This document shows, one piece after another, positions 8,609 through 18,803 of a DNA stretch of 64,000 nt. A model generated the notes under the pieces. That model was not told the origin of the DNA. It did not search any database and was given only the letters and a program-made list of their open reading frames with translations. Within the stretch, counting starts at the first letter, position 1, and each line of letters opens with the position of its first letter. The stretch comes from Clostridium sp. K13 (GTDB taxonomy: Bacteria > Bacillota > Clostridia > Clostridiales > Clostridiaceae): contig NZ_JAASHM010000008.1 in assembly GCF_019734195.1 (NCBI RefSeq), positions 61,276 through 125,275 of the forward strand, given 5' to 3'. The position numbers were made by a program, and so were the translations under genes.

Positions 8609-10220
8609 ATGCATTATTCTCTACAACTATTTCAGCTATATTCGTAGAGTGGTCCCCTATTCTTTCTAAATTACTTAATAAATCTAAGAATATTGCTCCT
8701 GCATATGCATTACAAGTACCTTCATGTAATCTCTTAATATGAAGATCTCTATATCTCTTGTTTTGCTTATCTATTTCTGCTTCAACATTTGCTATTTCAT
8801 TAGCTTTAGTCACATCTCTATCTGCATAACTTTCAATTGATATATCTAAAGCTTTTAATGTTGTTTCATATATATTAGTTATTTCACCAATAGCCTCTGC
8901 GCTATATTGTAATTTTTTATTTATTTTTTGAATCGTTAAATCAGCAAGATTTTCAGCATGATCTCCTATTCTTTCGATATCATTTACTATATGGAAAGTA
9001 GATGCTACTATATTCTTTTCTTTATCTGATAATTCACACTTAGAAAGTTTAACTAAATATGTAGTTATACATTCTTCAAGGTTATTAATTATTTCTTCAT
9101 TTTCATAAACTTTTTCAGCTAAGCTTTCATCATTTTTCATGAACGCATCCATAGCTAATTCTAAGCTTAATTTAGCCTTATTAGCCATTCTAACAGTTTC
9201 TTTTAGAACTTGTCCAGCTGCAATTACTGGTGTTTCTAATAATCTATCATCAATATATTTAGGTCCTACCTTTTCATCATCTTCACCAGGTATTATCTTT
9301 TCTACTATTTTACACAATACTGGAATTAAAGGTACCATTATTAATGTATTAACAACATTAAATATTGTGTGTGCATTAGCTATTTGTCTCTTTACATCCC
9401 CTGTAAAATATGAAACAAAATCTCCTAAGAAACCTGGTATTATTATTGGTAAGAATAATAATGTACCAACAACGTTAAATATTAAATGTAACATTGCAGC
9501 TCTATGTGCTGTCTTATTTGTACCTACTGTTGCAAGCATTGCAGTTATACAAGTACCTATATTACAACCCATAATTATTGGTAAAGCTTGATCAATATTT
9601 AGTGCTCCAGCCGTAGCTAATGCTACTAATATACCTGTAGTAGCTGATGAACTTTGTAATACTGCTGTAATTAAAGCCCCTGCTATTACACCTAAATACC
9701 AGTGTTGTCCTACTGTTGTAAGTATCTCTTGGAACATAGGTAATGTTGTTAATGGCTTCATTGCACCACTCATTGTACCCATACCAACAAATAATATACC
9801 AAAACCTAGTATTATATTACCAACTTCTCTTCTTTTCTTGCCCTTTACGAACATTACCATCATAGCACCAACAAAAACAAAAACTGGCGCTATTTCGTCT
9901 AATTTAAATGCAACTAATTGAGCTGTAATAGTTGTCCCTATATTAGCCCCCATAATAATTCCAGCTGCTTGAGCTAAATTCATTAATCCTGCATTAACAA
10001 ATCCAACTACCATTACAGTTGTAGCACTACTACTTTGAATAACCATAGTAACTACAGCACCTACAACTACTGCAATTATAGGATTCTTAGTTACTTTTTC
10101 TAGTATCTTCTTTAATCCTTCTCCTGCAGCATTTTCAAGGCCATCACCCATCAGCTTCATTCCGTAGATAAATAGTCCCAATCCACCTAATAACTTGATT
10201 ATTGTCATTAACGTATCCAA
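8607..10220 (-). CDS. Na+/phosphate cotransporter with C-terminal PhoU-like domain
   Basis: The 537-residue protein has two repeated NptA-type transport domains, each with the QSSSATT signature (VTMVIQSSSATTVMVVGF near residue 65 and ITAVLQSSSATTGILVAL near residue 190) and the paired GANIGTTITA / GCNIGTCITA loops. The last 200 residues are a helical PhoU-like domain (NDIERIGDHAENLADL and LSNLERIGDHSTNIAEI). This is the YjbB/NptA arrangement for sodium-driven phosphate movement at the membrane. It stands alone with its own terminator. Confidence 0.9.
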   Translation of the reverse strand: MDTLMTIIKLLGGLGLFIYGMKLMGDGLENAAGEGLKKILEKVTKNPIIAVVVGAVVTMVIQSSSATTVMVVGFVNAGLMNLAQAAGIIMGANIGTTITAQLVAFKLDEIAPVFVFVGAMMVMFVKGKKRREVGNIILGFGILFVGMGTMSGAMKPLTTLPMFQEILTTVGQHWYLGVIAGALITAVLQSSSATTGILVALATAGALNIDQALPIIMGCNIGTCITAMLATVGTNKTAHRAAMLHLIFNVVGTLLFLPIIIPGFLGDFVSYFTGDVKRQIANAHTIFNVVNTLIMVPLIPVLCKIVEKIIPGEDDEKVGPKYIDDRLLETPVIAAGQVLKETVRMANKAKLSLELAMDAFMKNDESLAEKVYENEEIINNLEECITTYLVKLSKCELSDKEKNIVASTFHIVNDIERIGDHAENLADLTIQKINKKLQYSAEAIGEITNIYETTLKALDISIESYADRDVTKANEIANVEAEIDKQNKRYRDLHIKRLHEGTCNAYAGAIFLDLLSNLERIGDHSTNIAEIVVENNA

Positions 10221-10417
10221 GATTTATTCTCCTTCACTCTTGTATATTTTATATACTTTTATAAAACTTTTACATCGTTAAGTTTACAATAAAATTTAAC
10301 ATTTGTTAATAGATTTCAACAATTTTTAACATAGATTTAATATAACTTTTTCTATGTATATACTTCATGTTAATTAAACCCATTTATTCCTTTATCTTTT
10401 TATTTAATTAAATGTAT

Positions 10418-10453
10418 AAAAAAAAGCCTTGGAATAAACATTCCAAAGCTTTT
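10418..10453 (-). terminator. Terminator after rpsI
   Basis: On the minus strand AAAAGC-TTTGGAAT pairs with ATTCCAAGGC-TTTT across a short loop and is followed by a run of eight T. It ends the rplM-rpsI unit. Confidence 0.88.
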
Positions 10454-10480
10454 GATACGTCTTTGCTTGAAAAACACAAA

Positions 10481-10873
10481 CTATCTCTTTGAGAATTGAG
10501 ATGCTTTTCTTGCTTTCTTAAGACCGTATTTCTTTCTTTCTTTCATTCTTGAGTCTCTAGTTACGAAACCAGCTTTCTTTAATTCTGATTTTAAGTTTTC
10601 ATCAGATTTAATTAAAGCTCTTGTTATTCCGTGTCTGATAGCTCCAGCTTGACCTGTGAATCCACCACCGTGAACGTTAACTAATACATCAAACTTATCC
10701 TTAGTTCCAGTTAAAACTAATGGTTGGTTAACTATCATTCTTAAAGTTTCTAAACCGAAGAAAGTTTCGATTTCTCTATTATTGATAACAACTTTACCAT
10801 TTCCTGGTACAAGTCTAACTCTTGCAACTGATTTTTTTCTTCTTCCAGTACCCATGTATTGAACTTTTGCCAT
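10481..10873 (-). CDS. rpsI: 30S ribosomal protein S9
   Basis: The 130-residue protein has the full S9 fold sequence, from [19 protein letters not shown] to the basic tail [11 protein letters not shown]. The C-terminal Arg, which reaches the P-site tRNA, is intact. It follows rplM by 26 bases with a GGAGG site, and the pair forms the usual L13-S9 unit. Confidence 0.97.
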   Translation of the reverse strand: MAKVQYMGTGRRKKSVARVRLVPGNGKVVINNREIETFFGLETLRMIVNQPLVLTGTKDKFDVLVNVHGGGFTGQAGAIRHGITRALIKSDENLKSELKKAGFVTRDSRMKERKKYGLKKARKASQFSKR

Positions 10874-10899
10874 TTTTTATTCCTCCTCCCGAGCCTGTA

Positions 10900-11334
10900 T
10901 TAGTACTTTAATTCAAGTACTTCTGGTTGTTGAGCTGCATGTTCGTGCTCAGCACCTTGGTATACTTTTAACTTCTTAAGCATTTTTCTTCCTAATACTC
11001 CTGTTGGAAGCATTCTTCTAACAGCTTCTTCGAAAGCGAACTCAGGTTTCTTAGCTAATACTTCTCTATATGGAGTTTCTTTTAATCCACCTGGATATAA
11101 GCTGTGCTTTCTCATCATTTTTTGATCTAACTTCTTACCAGTTAAAACAACTTTTTCAGCATTGATAACTATTACGAAATCTCCGCAGTCAACATTTGGT
11201 GTAAATGTTGGCTTATTCTTTCCTCTTAATATTGAAGCAACTTGGCTAGCAACTCTTCCTAGTGGCTTACCAGCAGCATCAACAACATACCATTTTCTTT
11301 CAACTTCTTGTGATTTTGCAATGTATGATTTCAT
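10900..11334 (-). CDS. rplM: 50S ribosomal protein L13
   Basis: The 144-residue protein is standard L13: [17 protein letters not shown] near the N-terminus, [19 protein letters not shown], and [21 protein letters not shown]13 is an early 50S assembly protein. It is the first gene of the rplM-rpsI unit and sits behind a structured leader with its own consensus promoter, which fits autogenous control. Confidence 0.97.
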   Translation of the reverse strand: MKSYIAKSQEVERKWYVVDAAGKPLGRVASQVASILRGKNKPTFTPNVDCGDFVIVINAEKVVLTGKKLDQKMMRKHSLYPGGLKETPYREVLAKKPEFAFEEAVRRMLPTGVLGRKMLKKLKVYQGAEHEHAAQQPEVLELKY

Positions 11335-11441
11335 GTTTTTCCCTCCCTGAACTTACATTTATCGTTATACTCTAATGTATAACATTTATGTCAAGACCTC
11401 GGGGCTCGTGGTCTTTCGTACATAAATTATTCTAACAAACA
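11335..11441 (-). promoter_or_regulatory. Structured rplM leader (L13-leader type)
   Basis: The transcript leader contains two hairpins: AAGACC with GGTCTT (11393-11398 and 11410-11415, with inner CGAG/CTCG-like pairing), and GTTATAC with GTATAAC (11364-11370 and 11377-11383). L13 leaders are known before rplM in low-GC Gram-positives. I assign this by position and structure, not by a covariance search. Confidence 0.7.
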
Positions 11442-11447
11442 AAATAA

Positions 11448-11476
11448 ATTATAATACACGCTTACGGGCGTGTCAA
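11448..11476 (-). promoter_or_regulatory. rplM-rpsI promoter
   Basis: Perfect consensus on the minus strand: TTGACA (11471-11476), 17 bases, TATAAT (11448-11453). The spacer contains a CGCCCGTAAGCG inverted repeat. It lies in the truA-rplM gap, so rplM does not depend on read-through from truA. Confidence 0.92.
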
Positions 11477-11496
11477 CAATTTTTCATAAATTTTTT

Positions 11497-12231
11497 TTAA
11501 TAATATACTTCTTTTAAGATTAATCCATTAGGTGGAACGCAATCTCCTGCTAATGTTCTATCCTTTTTGTTTATTATATCTACTATTGATGTGGCTGGAG
11601 TCTTTCCTCTGCCAACATTTATTAAGGTCCCAACTATTATTCTAACCATATTATATAAAAAACCATCACCACTTACAGAAATTTTTATAATTTTTTCTGT
11701 TTTTTCTACTTTTACATCAAAAATAGTCCTTATAGTTCCTTTTACAGAACTTCCTTGGGTTCTAAAGGCAGCAAAGTCATGAGTTCCAATAAATTGCTTT
11801 GCGCCTTCCTTCATAGCTTCTATATCTAAGTCATATTTATAATGATATACTTGATTTCTAATTAATGCTGAAGGTACTTGATCATTTAATATGTAATATT
11901 CATATGTCTTTCCCTTTGCACAATATCTTGCATGAAAATCATCTTCTACCTTCTCTGATTTAATTACAACTATATCATTAGGTAATTTAACGTTTAGTGC
12001 CTCTCTAAACCTTTCTGGAGGCACCTTACTATTTGTTTTAAAATTGGCAACAAAACCTTTCGCATGAACTCCTGCATCGGTTCTAGAGCTTCCTGTTACT
12101 TCACAAGCTTCCTTTGTAACAATAAAGATAGCCTCTTCTAGCTGTCCTTGTATTGTTTTCATTTCCTTTTGTTTCTGCCAACCATAATATTCAGTTCCAT
12201 CGTATTCTAATGTCAATTTTATATTGTTCAA
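11497..12231 (-). CDS. truA: tRNA pseudouridine(38-40) synthase
   Basis: TruA converts uridines 38-40 of the tRNA anticodon arm to pseudouridine. The 244-residue protein has the catalytic aspartate in GSSRTDAGVHAKG (near residue 52) and the family blocks EYDGTEYYGWQKQ at the N-terminus and DGFLYNMVRIIVGTL near the C-terminus. It lies 25 bases after ecfT, the common Firmicute order ecfA1-ecfA2-ecfT-truA. Confidence 0.95.
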   Translation of the reverse strand: MNNIKLTLEYDGTEYYGWQKQKEMKTIQGQLEEAIFIVTKEACEVTGSSRTDAGVHAKGFVANFKTNSKVPPERFREALNVKLPNDIVVIKSEKVEDDFHARYCAKGKTYEYYILNDQVPSALIRNQVYHYKYDLDIEAMKEGAKQFIGTHDFAAFRTQGSSVKGTIRTIFDVKVEKTEKIIKISVSGDGFLYNMVRIIVGTLINVGRGKTPATSIVDIINKKDRTLAGDCVPPNGLILKEVYY

Positions 12232-12256
12232 ATTATCACCTTTTTAATTTTAATTA

Positions 12257-13054
12257 TTATATTGCAAATCTAACTATAAGCGTACTTGCAAATAATAGTG
12301 CAAAAACTCCAAATGCAACAAAATCCTTAGAGGTAAACTTTAAAACTTTCATTCTAGTTCTACCTGCTCCCCCTCTATAACATCTTGCTTCCATAGCCAT
12401 AGCAAGCTCATCAGCTCTTCTAAATGAACTAATAAATAATGGTACTAATAAAGGTATTAAACTCTTTGCTTTTTGAACTAATCCGCCACTTTCAAAATCA
12501 GCACCTCTAGCTTTTTGTGCTTTCATTATCTTATCAGTCTCATCAATAAGTGTAGGTATAAATCTTAACGCTATTGTCATCATCATAGCTAATTCATGTG
12601 CTATTTCCTTACCAATAGGTTTTAATAGTCTTTCTATACCATCCGTTAGTTCAATAGGAGATGTAGTTAATGTTAAAACTGACGTCCCCATTATAAGAAG
12701 TATTAATCTTATTGCCATAAAAAATGCAGTTCTTATTCCCGATTCATAAATTTTAATAAATCCAAGTTCAAAAATTAATCTTCCATCTCTAAGCATAAAA
12801 ATATTTAATATAGCTGTTAATGCTATTAAAAGGAATACAGGCTTTAATCCTTTATAAAGATATCTTGGAGATATCTTAGCAACATAAACTACTAAAGCTA
12901 AAAATGCTACAACAAATATATATCCAACAAACTTATTAACAATAAACAAACTTATTATAAATAAAAATGAAATCAATATTTTAGTTCTTGGATCTAGTTT
13001 ATGTATAAAAGATTCACCTGGTATATATTGACCTATAGTTATATCTTTAATCAT
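12257..13054 (-). CDS. ecfT: ECF transporter transmembrane protein EcfT
   Basis: This is the membrane scaffold of group II energy-coupling factor transporters, which take up vitamins and metals with interchangeable S subunits. The 265-residue protein has four to five hydrophobic segments and the two cytoplasmic Ala-Arg-Gly-type coupling motifs, seen as KAQKARGADF and AMEARCYRGG. It is downstream of the two ATPase genes, and no S-component gene is adjacent, as expected for a shared module. Confidence 0.93.
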   Translation of the reverse strand: MIKDITIGQYIPGESFIHKLDPRTKILISFLFIISLFIVNKFVGYIFVVAFLALVVYVAKISPRYLYKGLKPVFLLIALTAILNIFMLRDGRLIFELGFIKIYESGIRTAFFMAIRLILLIMGTSVLTLTTSPIELTDGIERLLKPIGKEIAHELAMMMTIALRFIPTLIDETDKIMKAQKARGADFESGGLVQKAKSLIPLLVPLFISSFRRADELAMAMEARCYRGGAGRTRMKVLKFTSKDFVAFGVFALLFASTLIVRFAI

Positions 13055-13110
13055 TTTAAACTTCTCTCTTTCACATATTTTTAATAAACAAAATTATATT
13101 TATATTTCTA

Positions 13111-13965
13111 CTATTTCTTTAATAACACACTTAGGATTTCTTTATACCCTTGTTCAACAGTAAATATTTCATCAGAAACATTAAATCCCTTTTCCCTTAA
13201 AGCTCTCATTAAATAAGTTACTTGTGGAACTGCTAAACCTATATTTTCTAATACTTCGACTTCTCTAAATACTTCTGAAGGTTTACCCATTAATGCTATT
13301 TTTCCTTTATTCATTACAACTATTCTTTCAGCAAGTTTCCCAACATCCTCCATGCTATGACTTACTAAAACAATTGTCATTTTATACTCTTGATGAAGAA
13401 TTCTTATCTGTTCTAGAATATCATCTCTTCCCTTAGGATCTAAACCTGCTGTAGGTTCATCTAATATTAAAACCTTTGGTTCCATAGCAATAACACCTGC
13501 TATAGCAACCCTTCTCTTTTGGCCTCCACTTAAGTCAAATGGTGAAATATCTTTATAGGTTTCATAATCTAGCCCAACCATCTCCATTGACTTTTTTACT
13601 CTCTTTGAAACTTCATCTTGAGTTAAACCTAAGTTATTAGGTCCAAATGCTATATCTTTTTCTATAGTTTCTTCAAATAACTGATATTCCGGATATTGAA
13701 AAACTAATCCTATTTTCTTTCTTATATCAGTAAGCTTTGTTTCTTTATTAGTAATATCAATATCATCAACTAATATTTTACCTGAACTTGGTTCTAATAA
13801 ACCATTTAAATGTTGTATAAGCGTTGATTTTCCTGATCCAGTATGACCTATTAAAGCTAAAAATTCTCCATCTTCAATAACTAAGCTTACATCATCTAAA
13901 GCCTTTTTTTCAAATGGAGTTTTAGGCATATATACATGTGTTAAATTCTCTATTTTAATTGACAT
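13111..13965 (-). CDS. ecfA2: ECF transporter ATP-binding protein EcfA2
   Basis: ABC ATPase of 284 residues with Walker [11 protein letters not shown]-loop [12 protein letters not shown], signature LSGGQKRR, Walker [13 protein letters not shown] and the switch histidine in VSHSM. It pairs with EcfA1 to drive the module. Its start overlaps the end of ecfA1 by 16 bases, which suggests translational coupling. Confidence 0.94.
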   Translation of the reverse strand: MSIKIENLTHVYMPKTPFEKKALDDVSLVIEDGEFLALIGHTGSGKSTLIQHLNGLLEPSSGKILVDDIDITNKETKLTDIRKKIGLVFQYPEYQLFEETIEKDIAFGPNNLGLTQDEVSKRVKKSMEMVGLDYETYKDISPFDLSGGQKRRVAIAGVIAMEPKVLILDEPTAGLDPKGRDDILEQIRILHQEYKMTIVLVSHSMEDVGKLAERIVVMNKGKIALMGKPSEVFREVEVLENIGLAVPQVTYLMRALREKGFNVSDEIFTVEQGYKEILSVLLKK

Positions 13966-14792
13966 AATGCACTCACCATCTCATTCACATTTAAAATTTT
14001 AGTATCTATATTTATTCCAGCCTTTCTAAGCTCATAACATATTTCTGTTACTTGTGGAACATCTAATCCAATTTTTTTCATAGTTTCAACATGTGAAAAA
14101 ACATCACGTGGAATACCTTCAATTATAACTTTTCCTTTATCCATTACTACAACCCTATCAGCTTCTGCTGCTTCATCCATATAATGAGTTATTAAGATTA
14201 TAGTTATTCCGTGTTTTTTATTTAATTCTTTAATATTATTAATTACTTCTTTTCTTCCTGATGGATCAAGCATTGCTGTTGGTTCATCAAAAATTATACA
14301 TTTAGGCTGCATTGCTAGTATTCCAGCAATAGCAATTCTTTGTTTTTGCCCACCAGATAATAAATGAGGTGCATGCCTTTTATACTCACTCATACCAACC
14401 TTTTCTAATGCATCATCAACTCTTTGTCTAATCTCTTGTGGTGGAACACCTAAATTTTCTGGACCAAATGCTACATCTTCTTCTACTATAGTAGCTACTA
14501 ATTGATTATCTGGATTTTGAAATACCATTCCCGCAGTAGATCTTATATCCCATATATTCTTTTCATTACATGTATCTAATCCATTAACGATAACTGTACC
14601 TTCAGTAGGTGTTAATAATGCATTCATATGCTTTGCTACTGTTGATTTTCCTGATCCGTTATGACCTAATATTACTAAAAATTCACCATTGCTAACTTCT
14701 AAATTTAATCCATCTATAGCTATCTTTTCTATTCCTTCTTCAACTGTAGAATATTTAAATACTACATTTTTACACTCTATCATTTTCTCCAT
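13950..14792 (-). CDS. ecfA1: ECF transporter ATP-binding protein EcfA1
   Basis: ABC ATPase of 280 residues with Walker [11 protein letters not shown]-loop [12 protein letters not shown], signature LSGGQKQR, Walker [13 protein letters not shown] and ITHYMDEA. It is the first gene of ecfA1-ecfA2-ecfT-truA. A terminator after rplQ separates it from the ribosomal unit upstream, so it should start from its own promoter. Confidence 0.94.
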   Translation of the reverse strand: MEKMIECKNVVFKYSTVEEGIEKIAIDGLNLEVSNGEFLVILGHNGSGKSTVAKHMNALLTPTEGTVIVNGLDTCNEKNIWDIRSTAGMVFQNPDNQLVATIVEEDVAFGPENLGVPPQEIRQRVDDALEKVGMSEYKRHAPHLLSGGQKQRIAIAGILAMQPKCIIFDEPTAMLDPSGRKEVINNIKELNKKHGITIILITHYMDEAAEADRVVVMDKGKVIIEGIPRDVFSHVETMKKIGLDVPQVTEICYELRKAGINIDTKILNVNEMVSALCQLK

Positions 14793-14865
14793 TTATATCC
14801 CTCCTTTAGTAACATATTAAATATAACTAAGTTATATAAATTTTGATATAAATTTCCATAACTTA

Positions 14866-14893
14866 ATTATATATAAGCATCAATTAATTACAA
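14866..14893 (-). promoter_or_regulatory. Possible ecfA1 promoter
   Basis: TTGTAA (14888-14893), 16 bases, TATAAT (14866-14871) on the minus strand, between the rplQ terminator and ecfA1. The -10 is good and the -35 is moderate. Confidence 0.55.
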
Positions 14894-14969
14894 GTATTTC
14901 ATATAAGTTATTATTTATTATAATTTTCAACATAATATAATAAAAATAAATAATATGTTTTTATATACA

Positions 14970-15000
14970 AAAATGGGGATTAAGTTAAACTTAATCCCCC
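14970..15000 (-). terminator. Terminator after rplQ
   Basis: Stem GGGGATTAAGT with ACTTAATCCCC around a three-base loop, followed on the minus strand by ATTTTTG. It ends the long S10-spc-alpha transcript. Confidence 0.88.
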
Positions 15001-15008
15001 GAGTGAAA

Positions 15009-15350
15009 TTATACTAATTCAAGTATAACAACTTCAGCTCCGTCTCCTCTTCTAGGACCTTTTTTGATCATTCTAGTGTATCCGCCGTTTCTTTCAGCGT
15101 ACTTTGGAGCGATTTCATCAAATAATGTCTTAACTACTTCTTCTTCTAAAACGTAAGCTAAAACTTGTCTTCTAGCATGAAGATCTCCTCTTTTTGCAAG
15201 AGTGATCATCTTTTCAGCTATAGATCTAGCTTCTTTAGCTCTAGTTTCAGTAGTTTCAATTCTACCATGCTTTAAGAAGCTAGTAACTAGACTTCTTAAC
15301 ATAGCTCTTCTTTGGTCTGTAGAAAGACCTAACTTACGATAACCTGCCAT
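15009..15350 (-). CDS. rplQ: 50S ribosomal protein L17
   Basis: The 113-residue protein has the bacterial L17 core: [48 protein letters not shown]. It is the last gene of the alpha cluster, 12 bases after rpoA, and is followed by a strong terminator. Confidence 0.97.
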   Translation of the reverse strand: MAGYRKLGLSTDQRRAMLRSLVTSFLKHGRIETTETRAKEARSIAEKMITLAKRGDLHARRQVLAYVLEEEVVKTLFDEIAPKYAERNGGYTRMIKKGPRRGDGAEVVILELV

Positions 15351-15362
15351 GGATTTACCTCC

Positions 15363-16310
15363 CTACTCGTCGCTTAGTTTTAAGGCTAAACCTAATTCCT
15401 TAAGCTTTCTTTCAACTTCTTCTAAGGATTTCTTTCCTAGATTTCTTACCTTCATCATGTCATCCATTGATTTACCAGCAAGTTCTTGAACTGTATTGAT
15501 TCCAGCTCTCTTTAAACAGTTATAAGATCTAACTGAAAGGTCTAGTTCTTCAACAGTCATTTCTAGTACTTTTTCCTTTTTATCTTCTTCTTTTTCAATC
15601 ATAATTTCAACATCATTAGTCGCAACGCCTAATGACATGAATAATTTGAAGTGCTCTATTAAAATCTTAGCAGATAAGCTTATTGCTTCATCTATTTTAA
15701 TAGTTCCATTAGTCCAAATTTCAAGTGTTAATTTGTCATAATCAGTGATTTGACCAACTCTTGTATTGTCAACAGTAAAGTTAACTCTCTTAACTGGAGT
15801 GTATATAGAATCAATAGCTATTGCTGAAAGTGGTAATGAATCACTCTTATTTTTATTTTGAGTAACATATCCTCTTCCTCTATTAACTGTTAATTCCATG
15901 TATAGTCTTCCATTTTCATCAAGAGTTGCTATGTGTAAATCTTTGTTTACAACTTCAACATTTCCATCTGTTTTAATGTCTGCACCTGTAACAACTCCAG
16001 GTCCTTTAGCATCTATATATATAGTTTGTGGACCTTCGCCTTCCATTGTAAGTGCTAAACATTTAATGTTAAGAATTAATTCAGTAACATCTTCTTTAAC
16101 ACCTTGTACAGTTGAGAATTCATGAAGCACTCCATCAATCTTAATTGATGTAGTAGCTACACCTGGAAGTGATGATAAAAGAATTCTTCTCATCGCATTT
16201 CCAAGTGTAATACCATATCCTCTTTCTAATGGCTCAACTACATATTTACCATATGTACCATCTTCATTTGATTCTATACATTCAATTATTGGCTTTTCTA
16301 TTTCTAACAT
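15363..16310 (-). CDS. rpoA: DNA-directed RNA polymerase alpha subunit
   Basis: I place the start at the ATG at 16310 ([13 protein letters not shown], 315 residues), 8 bases after a GGAGG, rather than two codons upstream. The N-terminal assembly domain has [31 protein letters not shown]. The C-terminal domain (from about residue 250, [27 protein letters not shown]) contacts UP elements and activators. It sits between rpsD and rplQ as in most Firmicutes. Confidence 0.97.
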   Translation of the reverse strand: MLEIEKPIIECIESNEDGTYGKYVVEPLERGYGITLGNAMRRILLSSLPGVATTSIKIDGVLHEFSTVQGVKEDVTELILNIKCLALTMEGEGPQTIYIDAKGPGVVTGADIKTDGNVEVVNKDLHIATLDENGRLYMELTVNRGRGYVTQNKNKSDSLPLSAIAIDSIYTPVKRVNFTVDNTRVGQITDYDKLTLEIWTNGTIKIDEAISLSAKILIEHFKLFMSLGVATNDVEIMIEKEEDKKEKVLEMTVEELDLSVRSYNCLKRAGINTVQELAGKSMDDMMKVRNLGKKSLEEVERKLKELGLALKLSDE

Positions 16311-16412
16311 GTACAAACCCTCCTTGTATATAAAATGGCAACCTTATTACGAGGGCAACTGATTCCATTTAATATTTTAATATAATATCTTAATATTAAA
16401 AATATTAATTTA

Positions 16413-17033
16413 TTATTTGCTGTATAATTCGACAATTAGAGTTTCGTTAACTGGTACGTCAATATCTTCTCTAGTTGGAACAGCAACTACTTTACCTTCA
16501 TAGTTTTCAACGTTAGCTTCTAACCATTTTGGTAATGTCTTTGGATTTTCTACGAAAGTCTTGAACTTTTCAGTTCCTCTGCTCTTTTCGCAAACAGATA
16601 TTACATCGTTAACTGATACTCTGTATGATGGAATATCAACTTTCTTACCATTTACTAAGAAATGTCCATGAGTAACTAATTGTCTAGCTTCGCTTCTTGA
16701 AGCACCGTATCCTAATCTATACGCAACGTTATCTAATCTCATTTCTAGTAACATTAATAAGTTTTCACCAGTGATTCCCTTCATGTGATCAGCCTTTTCA
16801 TAGTAAGTTCTGAATTGACCTTCTAAAACACCGTATATTCTTCTAGCTTTTTGCTTTTCTCTTAATTGTACTCCGTAGTTAGATAACTTTTTCTTAGCTG
16901 CTCCATGTTGTCCTGGTGCATAGCTTCTTCTTACGAAAGCACATTTATCTGTATAACATCTATCTCCCTTAAGGAATAGCTTTTGACCTTCTCTTCTACA
17001 TAATCTACATGTAGCTCCAGTATATCTTGCCAT
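16413..17033 (-). CDS. rpsD: 30S ribosomal protein S4
   Basis: The 206-residue S4 begins [16 protein letters not shown], with a zinc-type Cys pattern (CRLC, then [10 protein letters not shown]) in the N-terminal arm. It also has the S4 RNA-binding domain ([32 protein letters not shown]). It nucleates 30S assembly and is often the autogenous repressor of the alpha cluster. It lies within the alpha cluster here, unlike the stand-alone rpsD of Bacillus subtilis. Confidence 0.97.
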   Translation of the reverse strand: MARYTGATCRLCRREGQKLFLKGDRCYTDKCAFVRRSYAPGQHGAAKKKLSNYGVQLREKQKARRIYGVLEGQFRTYYEKADHMKGITGENLLMLLEMRLDNVAYRLGYGASRSEARQLVTHGHFLVNGKKVDIPSYRVSVNDVISVCEKSRGTEKFKTFVENPKTLPKWLEANVENYEGKVVAVPTREDIDVPVNETLIVELYSK

Positions 17034-17064
17034 TCGTTACACCTCCTGTTGAATTTAAATATAA

Positions 17065-17460
17065 TTAGACTCTTCTTCTCTTCGGTGGTCTACATCCGTT
17101 GTGTGGAATTGGAGTAACGTCTTTAATTAGAGTTACTTCTAAACCTGCAGCTTGTAATGATCTTATAGCTGCTTCTCTACCAGCACCTGGTCCTTTAACG
17201 TATACTTCTATACTCTTTAAACCGTGTTCCATAGCTGCTTTAGCTGCAGTTTCTGCTGCCATTTGAGATGCAAATGGTGTGCTCTTTCTTGAACCTCTGA
17301 AACCTAAAGCTCCAGCACTTGACCATGATAAAGCATTTCCAGCCGCATCAGTTAAAGTAACTATTGAGTTATTGAAAGTTGATTGGATATGTGCAGCACC
17401 ATGCTCAACATTCTTTCTTTCTTTTCTTCTTCTAGTAGTCTTTTTGACTTTTTGAGCCAT
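17065..17460 (-). CDS. rpsK: 30S ribosomal protein S11
   Basis: The 131-residue S11 has [31 protein letters not shown] and the basic C-terminal end [10 protein letters not shown]. It forms part of the 30S platform. It is tightly linked to rpsM (15 bases) and rpsD (31 bases). Confidence 0.97.
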   Translation of the reverse strand: MAQKVKKTTRRRKERKNVEHGAAHIQSTFNNSIVTLTDAAGNALSWSSAGALGFRGSRKSTPFASQMAAETAAKAAMEHGLKSIEVYVKGPGAGREAAIRSLQAAGLEVTLIKDVTPIPHNGCRPPKRRRV

Positions 17461-17475
17461 CGAAATCCCTCCTCA

Positions 17476-17844
17476 CTACTTCTTCTTATTTGCGATAGTC
17501 TTCTTAGGACCTTTTCTAGTTCTAGCGTTAGTCTTAGTTTTTTGTCCTCTAACTGGAAGACCTTTTCTATGTCTTATTCCTCTGTAACAACCTATTTCAA
17601 CTAATCTCTTAATGTTTAAAGCAACATCTCTTCTTAAGTCACCTTCAACCATTAAGTTCTTGTTTACATAGTTTCTGATTTCATTTACTTCATCCTCAGT
17701 AAGATCCTTAATTCTAGTATCTGGGTTAATTCCAGTAGTAGCTAATATCTTTTGAGAAGTAGATAAACCAACTCCGTATATATATGTTAGACCTATTTCA
17801 ACTCTTTTTTCCTTTGGTAGGTCAACTCCTGCTATTCTTGCCAT
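17476..17844 (-). CDS. rpsM: 30S ribosomal protein S13
   Basis: The 122-residue S13 has [25 protein letters not shown] and [31 protein letters not shown]. It contacts the 50S subunit and P-site tRNA. It opens the alpha cluster here, behind a 214-base gap with its own promoter and a long hairpin. Confidence 0.97.
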   Translation of the reverse strand: MARIAGVDLPKEKRVEIGLTYIYGVGLSTSQKILATTGINPDTRIKDLTEDEVNEIRNYVNKNLMVEGDLRRDVALNIKRLVEIGCYRGIRHRKGLPVRGQKTKTNARTRKGPKKTIANKKK

Positions 17845-17914
17845 TGAACTTACACCTCCTGTTTATTGAAATGCAATTTTTTATTTTTGCTTTTGGTAAA
17901 TTTATATTAAAATC

Positions 17915-17956
17915 TTAGGTCGATAGGTAAAAAAACCTATCGTCAGCCGTACCTAA
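17915..17956 (-). promoter_or_regulatory. Bulged hairpin in the rpsM leader
   Basis: Minus strand: outer pairs TTAGGT (17951-17956) with ACCTAA (17915-17920); inner pairs CGATAGGT (17935-17942) with ACCTATCG (17921-17928), a six-T loop, and an eight-base 5' bulge ACGGCTGA. There is no U-tract, so it is not a simple terminator. It is a candidate protein-binding leader for the alpha cluster. Confidence 0.65.
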
Positions 17957-17986
17957 AATTAATAAGCTGATTTAAACGCCTATATA

Positions 17987-18015
17987 ATAATATTGAACTT
18001 TCAAAAAAAAGTCAA
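17987..18015 (-). promoter_or_regulatory. Probable rpsM (alpha cluster) promoter
   Basis: TTGACT (18010-18015), 17 bases, TATTAT (17987-17992) on the minus strand, giving a leader of about 135 bases before rpsM. Confidence 0.72.
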
Positions 18016-18058
18016 CATATTAATATTTGTAAATTATTCTGCCTAATATTTAATTATA

Positions 18059-18193
<135 letters not shown>

Positions 18194-18212
18194 TTATGGT
18201 AAACTTTTTACC

Positions 18213-18431
18213 TTATTTTGCTCTCCAAGTAATTCTTCCTCTTGTTAGGTCATATGGAGAAAGTTCTATAGTAACCTTATCTCCAGGTAGAATTCTTATG
18301 AAGTTCATTCTTAATTTTCCTGATATGTGAGCTAAAATTCTATGACCACTTTCTAACTCAACTTGAAACATTGCATTTGGTAAAGCCTCTAAGACTACAC
18401 CTTGCATTTCTATTACATCATCTTTTGACAT
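18213..18431 (-). CDS. infA: Translation initiation factor IF-1
   Basis: The start is taken at the ATG at 18431 ([11 protein letters not shown], 72 residues), the usual length. An AGGAGG lies about 12 bases upstream, somewhat far. The protein is the OB-fold IF-1 ([59 protein letters not shown]). It binds the 30S A site during initiation. Confidence 0.97.
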   Translation of the reverse strand: MSKDDVIEMQGVVLEALPNAMFQVELESGHRILAHISGKLRMNFIRILPGDKVTIELSPYDLTRGRITWRAK

Positions 18432-18438
18432 AAGGTAA

Positions 18439-18720
18439 TCAACCCTCCTTAACAATGCCTTTTAGTTTTAGAAATCTTTTAATTTTTAAATCAGTACCTT
18501 TATCCTTTAATATAAGTGATGCTTTAATCTCATCATCTACATTTTCTAAAACAATAAAATGTTTTATGTTTTTCTTCTTAGGCATCTGAATTGTCTTATT
18601 ACTTCCATTAATTAGAAGGTAATAATCATCATTCACTTTATCAACAATAACGTAATAATGATCCTTATCTCTTCCGCATTTTGAAAGAACAATTTTCCCA
18701 ATTAAGTCATTGTCTTGCAA
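18439..18720 (-). CDS. KOW-domain RNA-binding protein (L14e-like)
   Basis: This is a 93-residue protein with a TTG start at 18720 (GAGGTG 8 bases upstream). The N-terminus [46 protein letters not shown] reads as a KOW/L14e-type small beta domain. The gene is regularly found between map and infA in clostridia. RNA or ribosome binding is inferred from the domain; the function is not established. Confidence 0.75.
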   Translation of the reverse strand: MQDNDLIGKIVLSKCGRDKDHYYVIVDKVNDDYYLLINGSNKTIQMPKKKNIKHFIVLENVDDEIKASLILKDKGTDLKIKRFLKLKGIVKEG

Positions 18721-18803
18721 ATTTCTTTCACCTCGATGATTACCTTAGTCATAAATCTACAAGCCACCTTTTGGTATCATGCGAATTTATAACTAAGCAA
18801 CAC

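Noticed and set aside
16317..16412. S4-binding leader before rpoA (AAATGG/CCATTT arms)
   Set aside because: The fold is weak and lies between rpsD and rpoA. The rpsM leader is the better candidate for alpha-cluster control.
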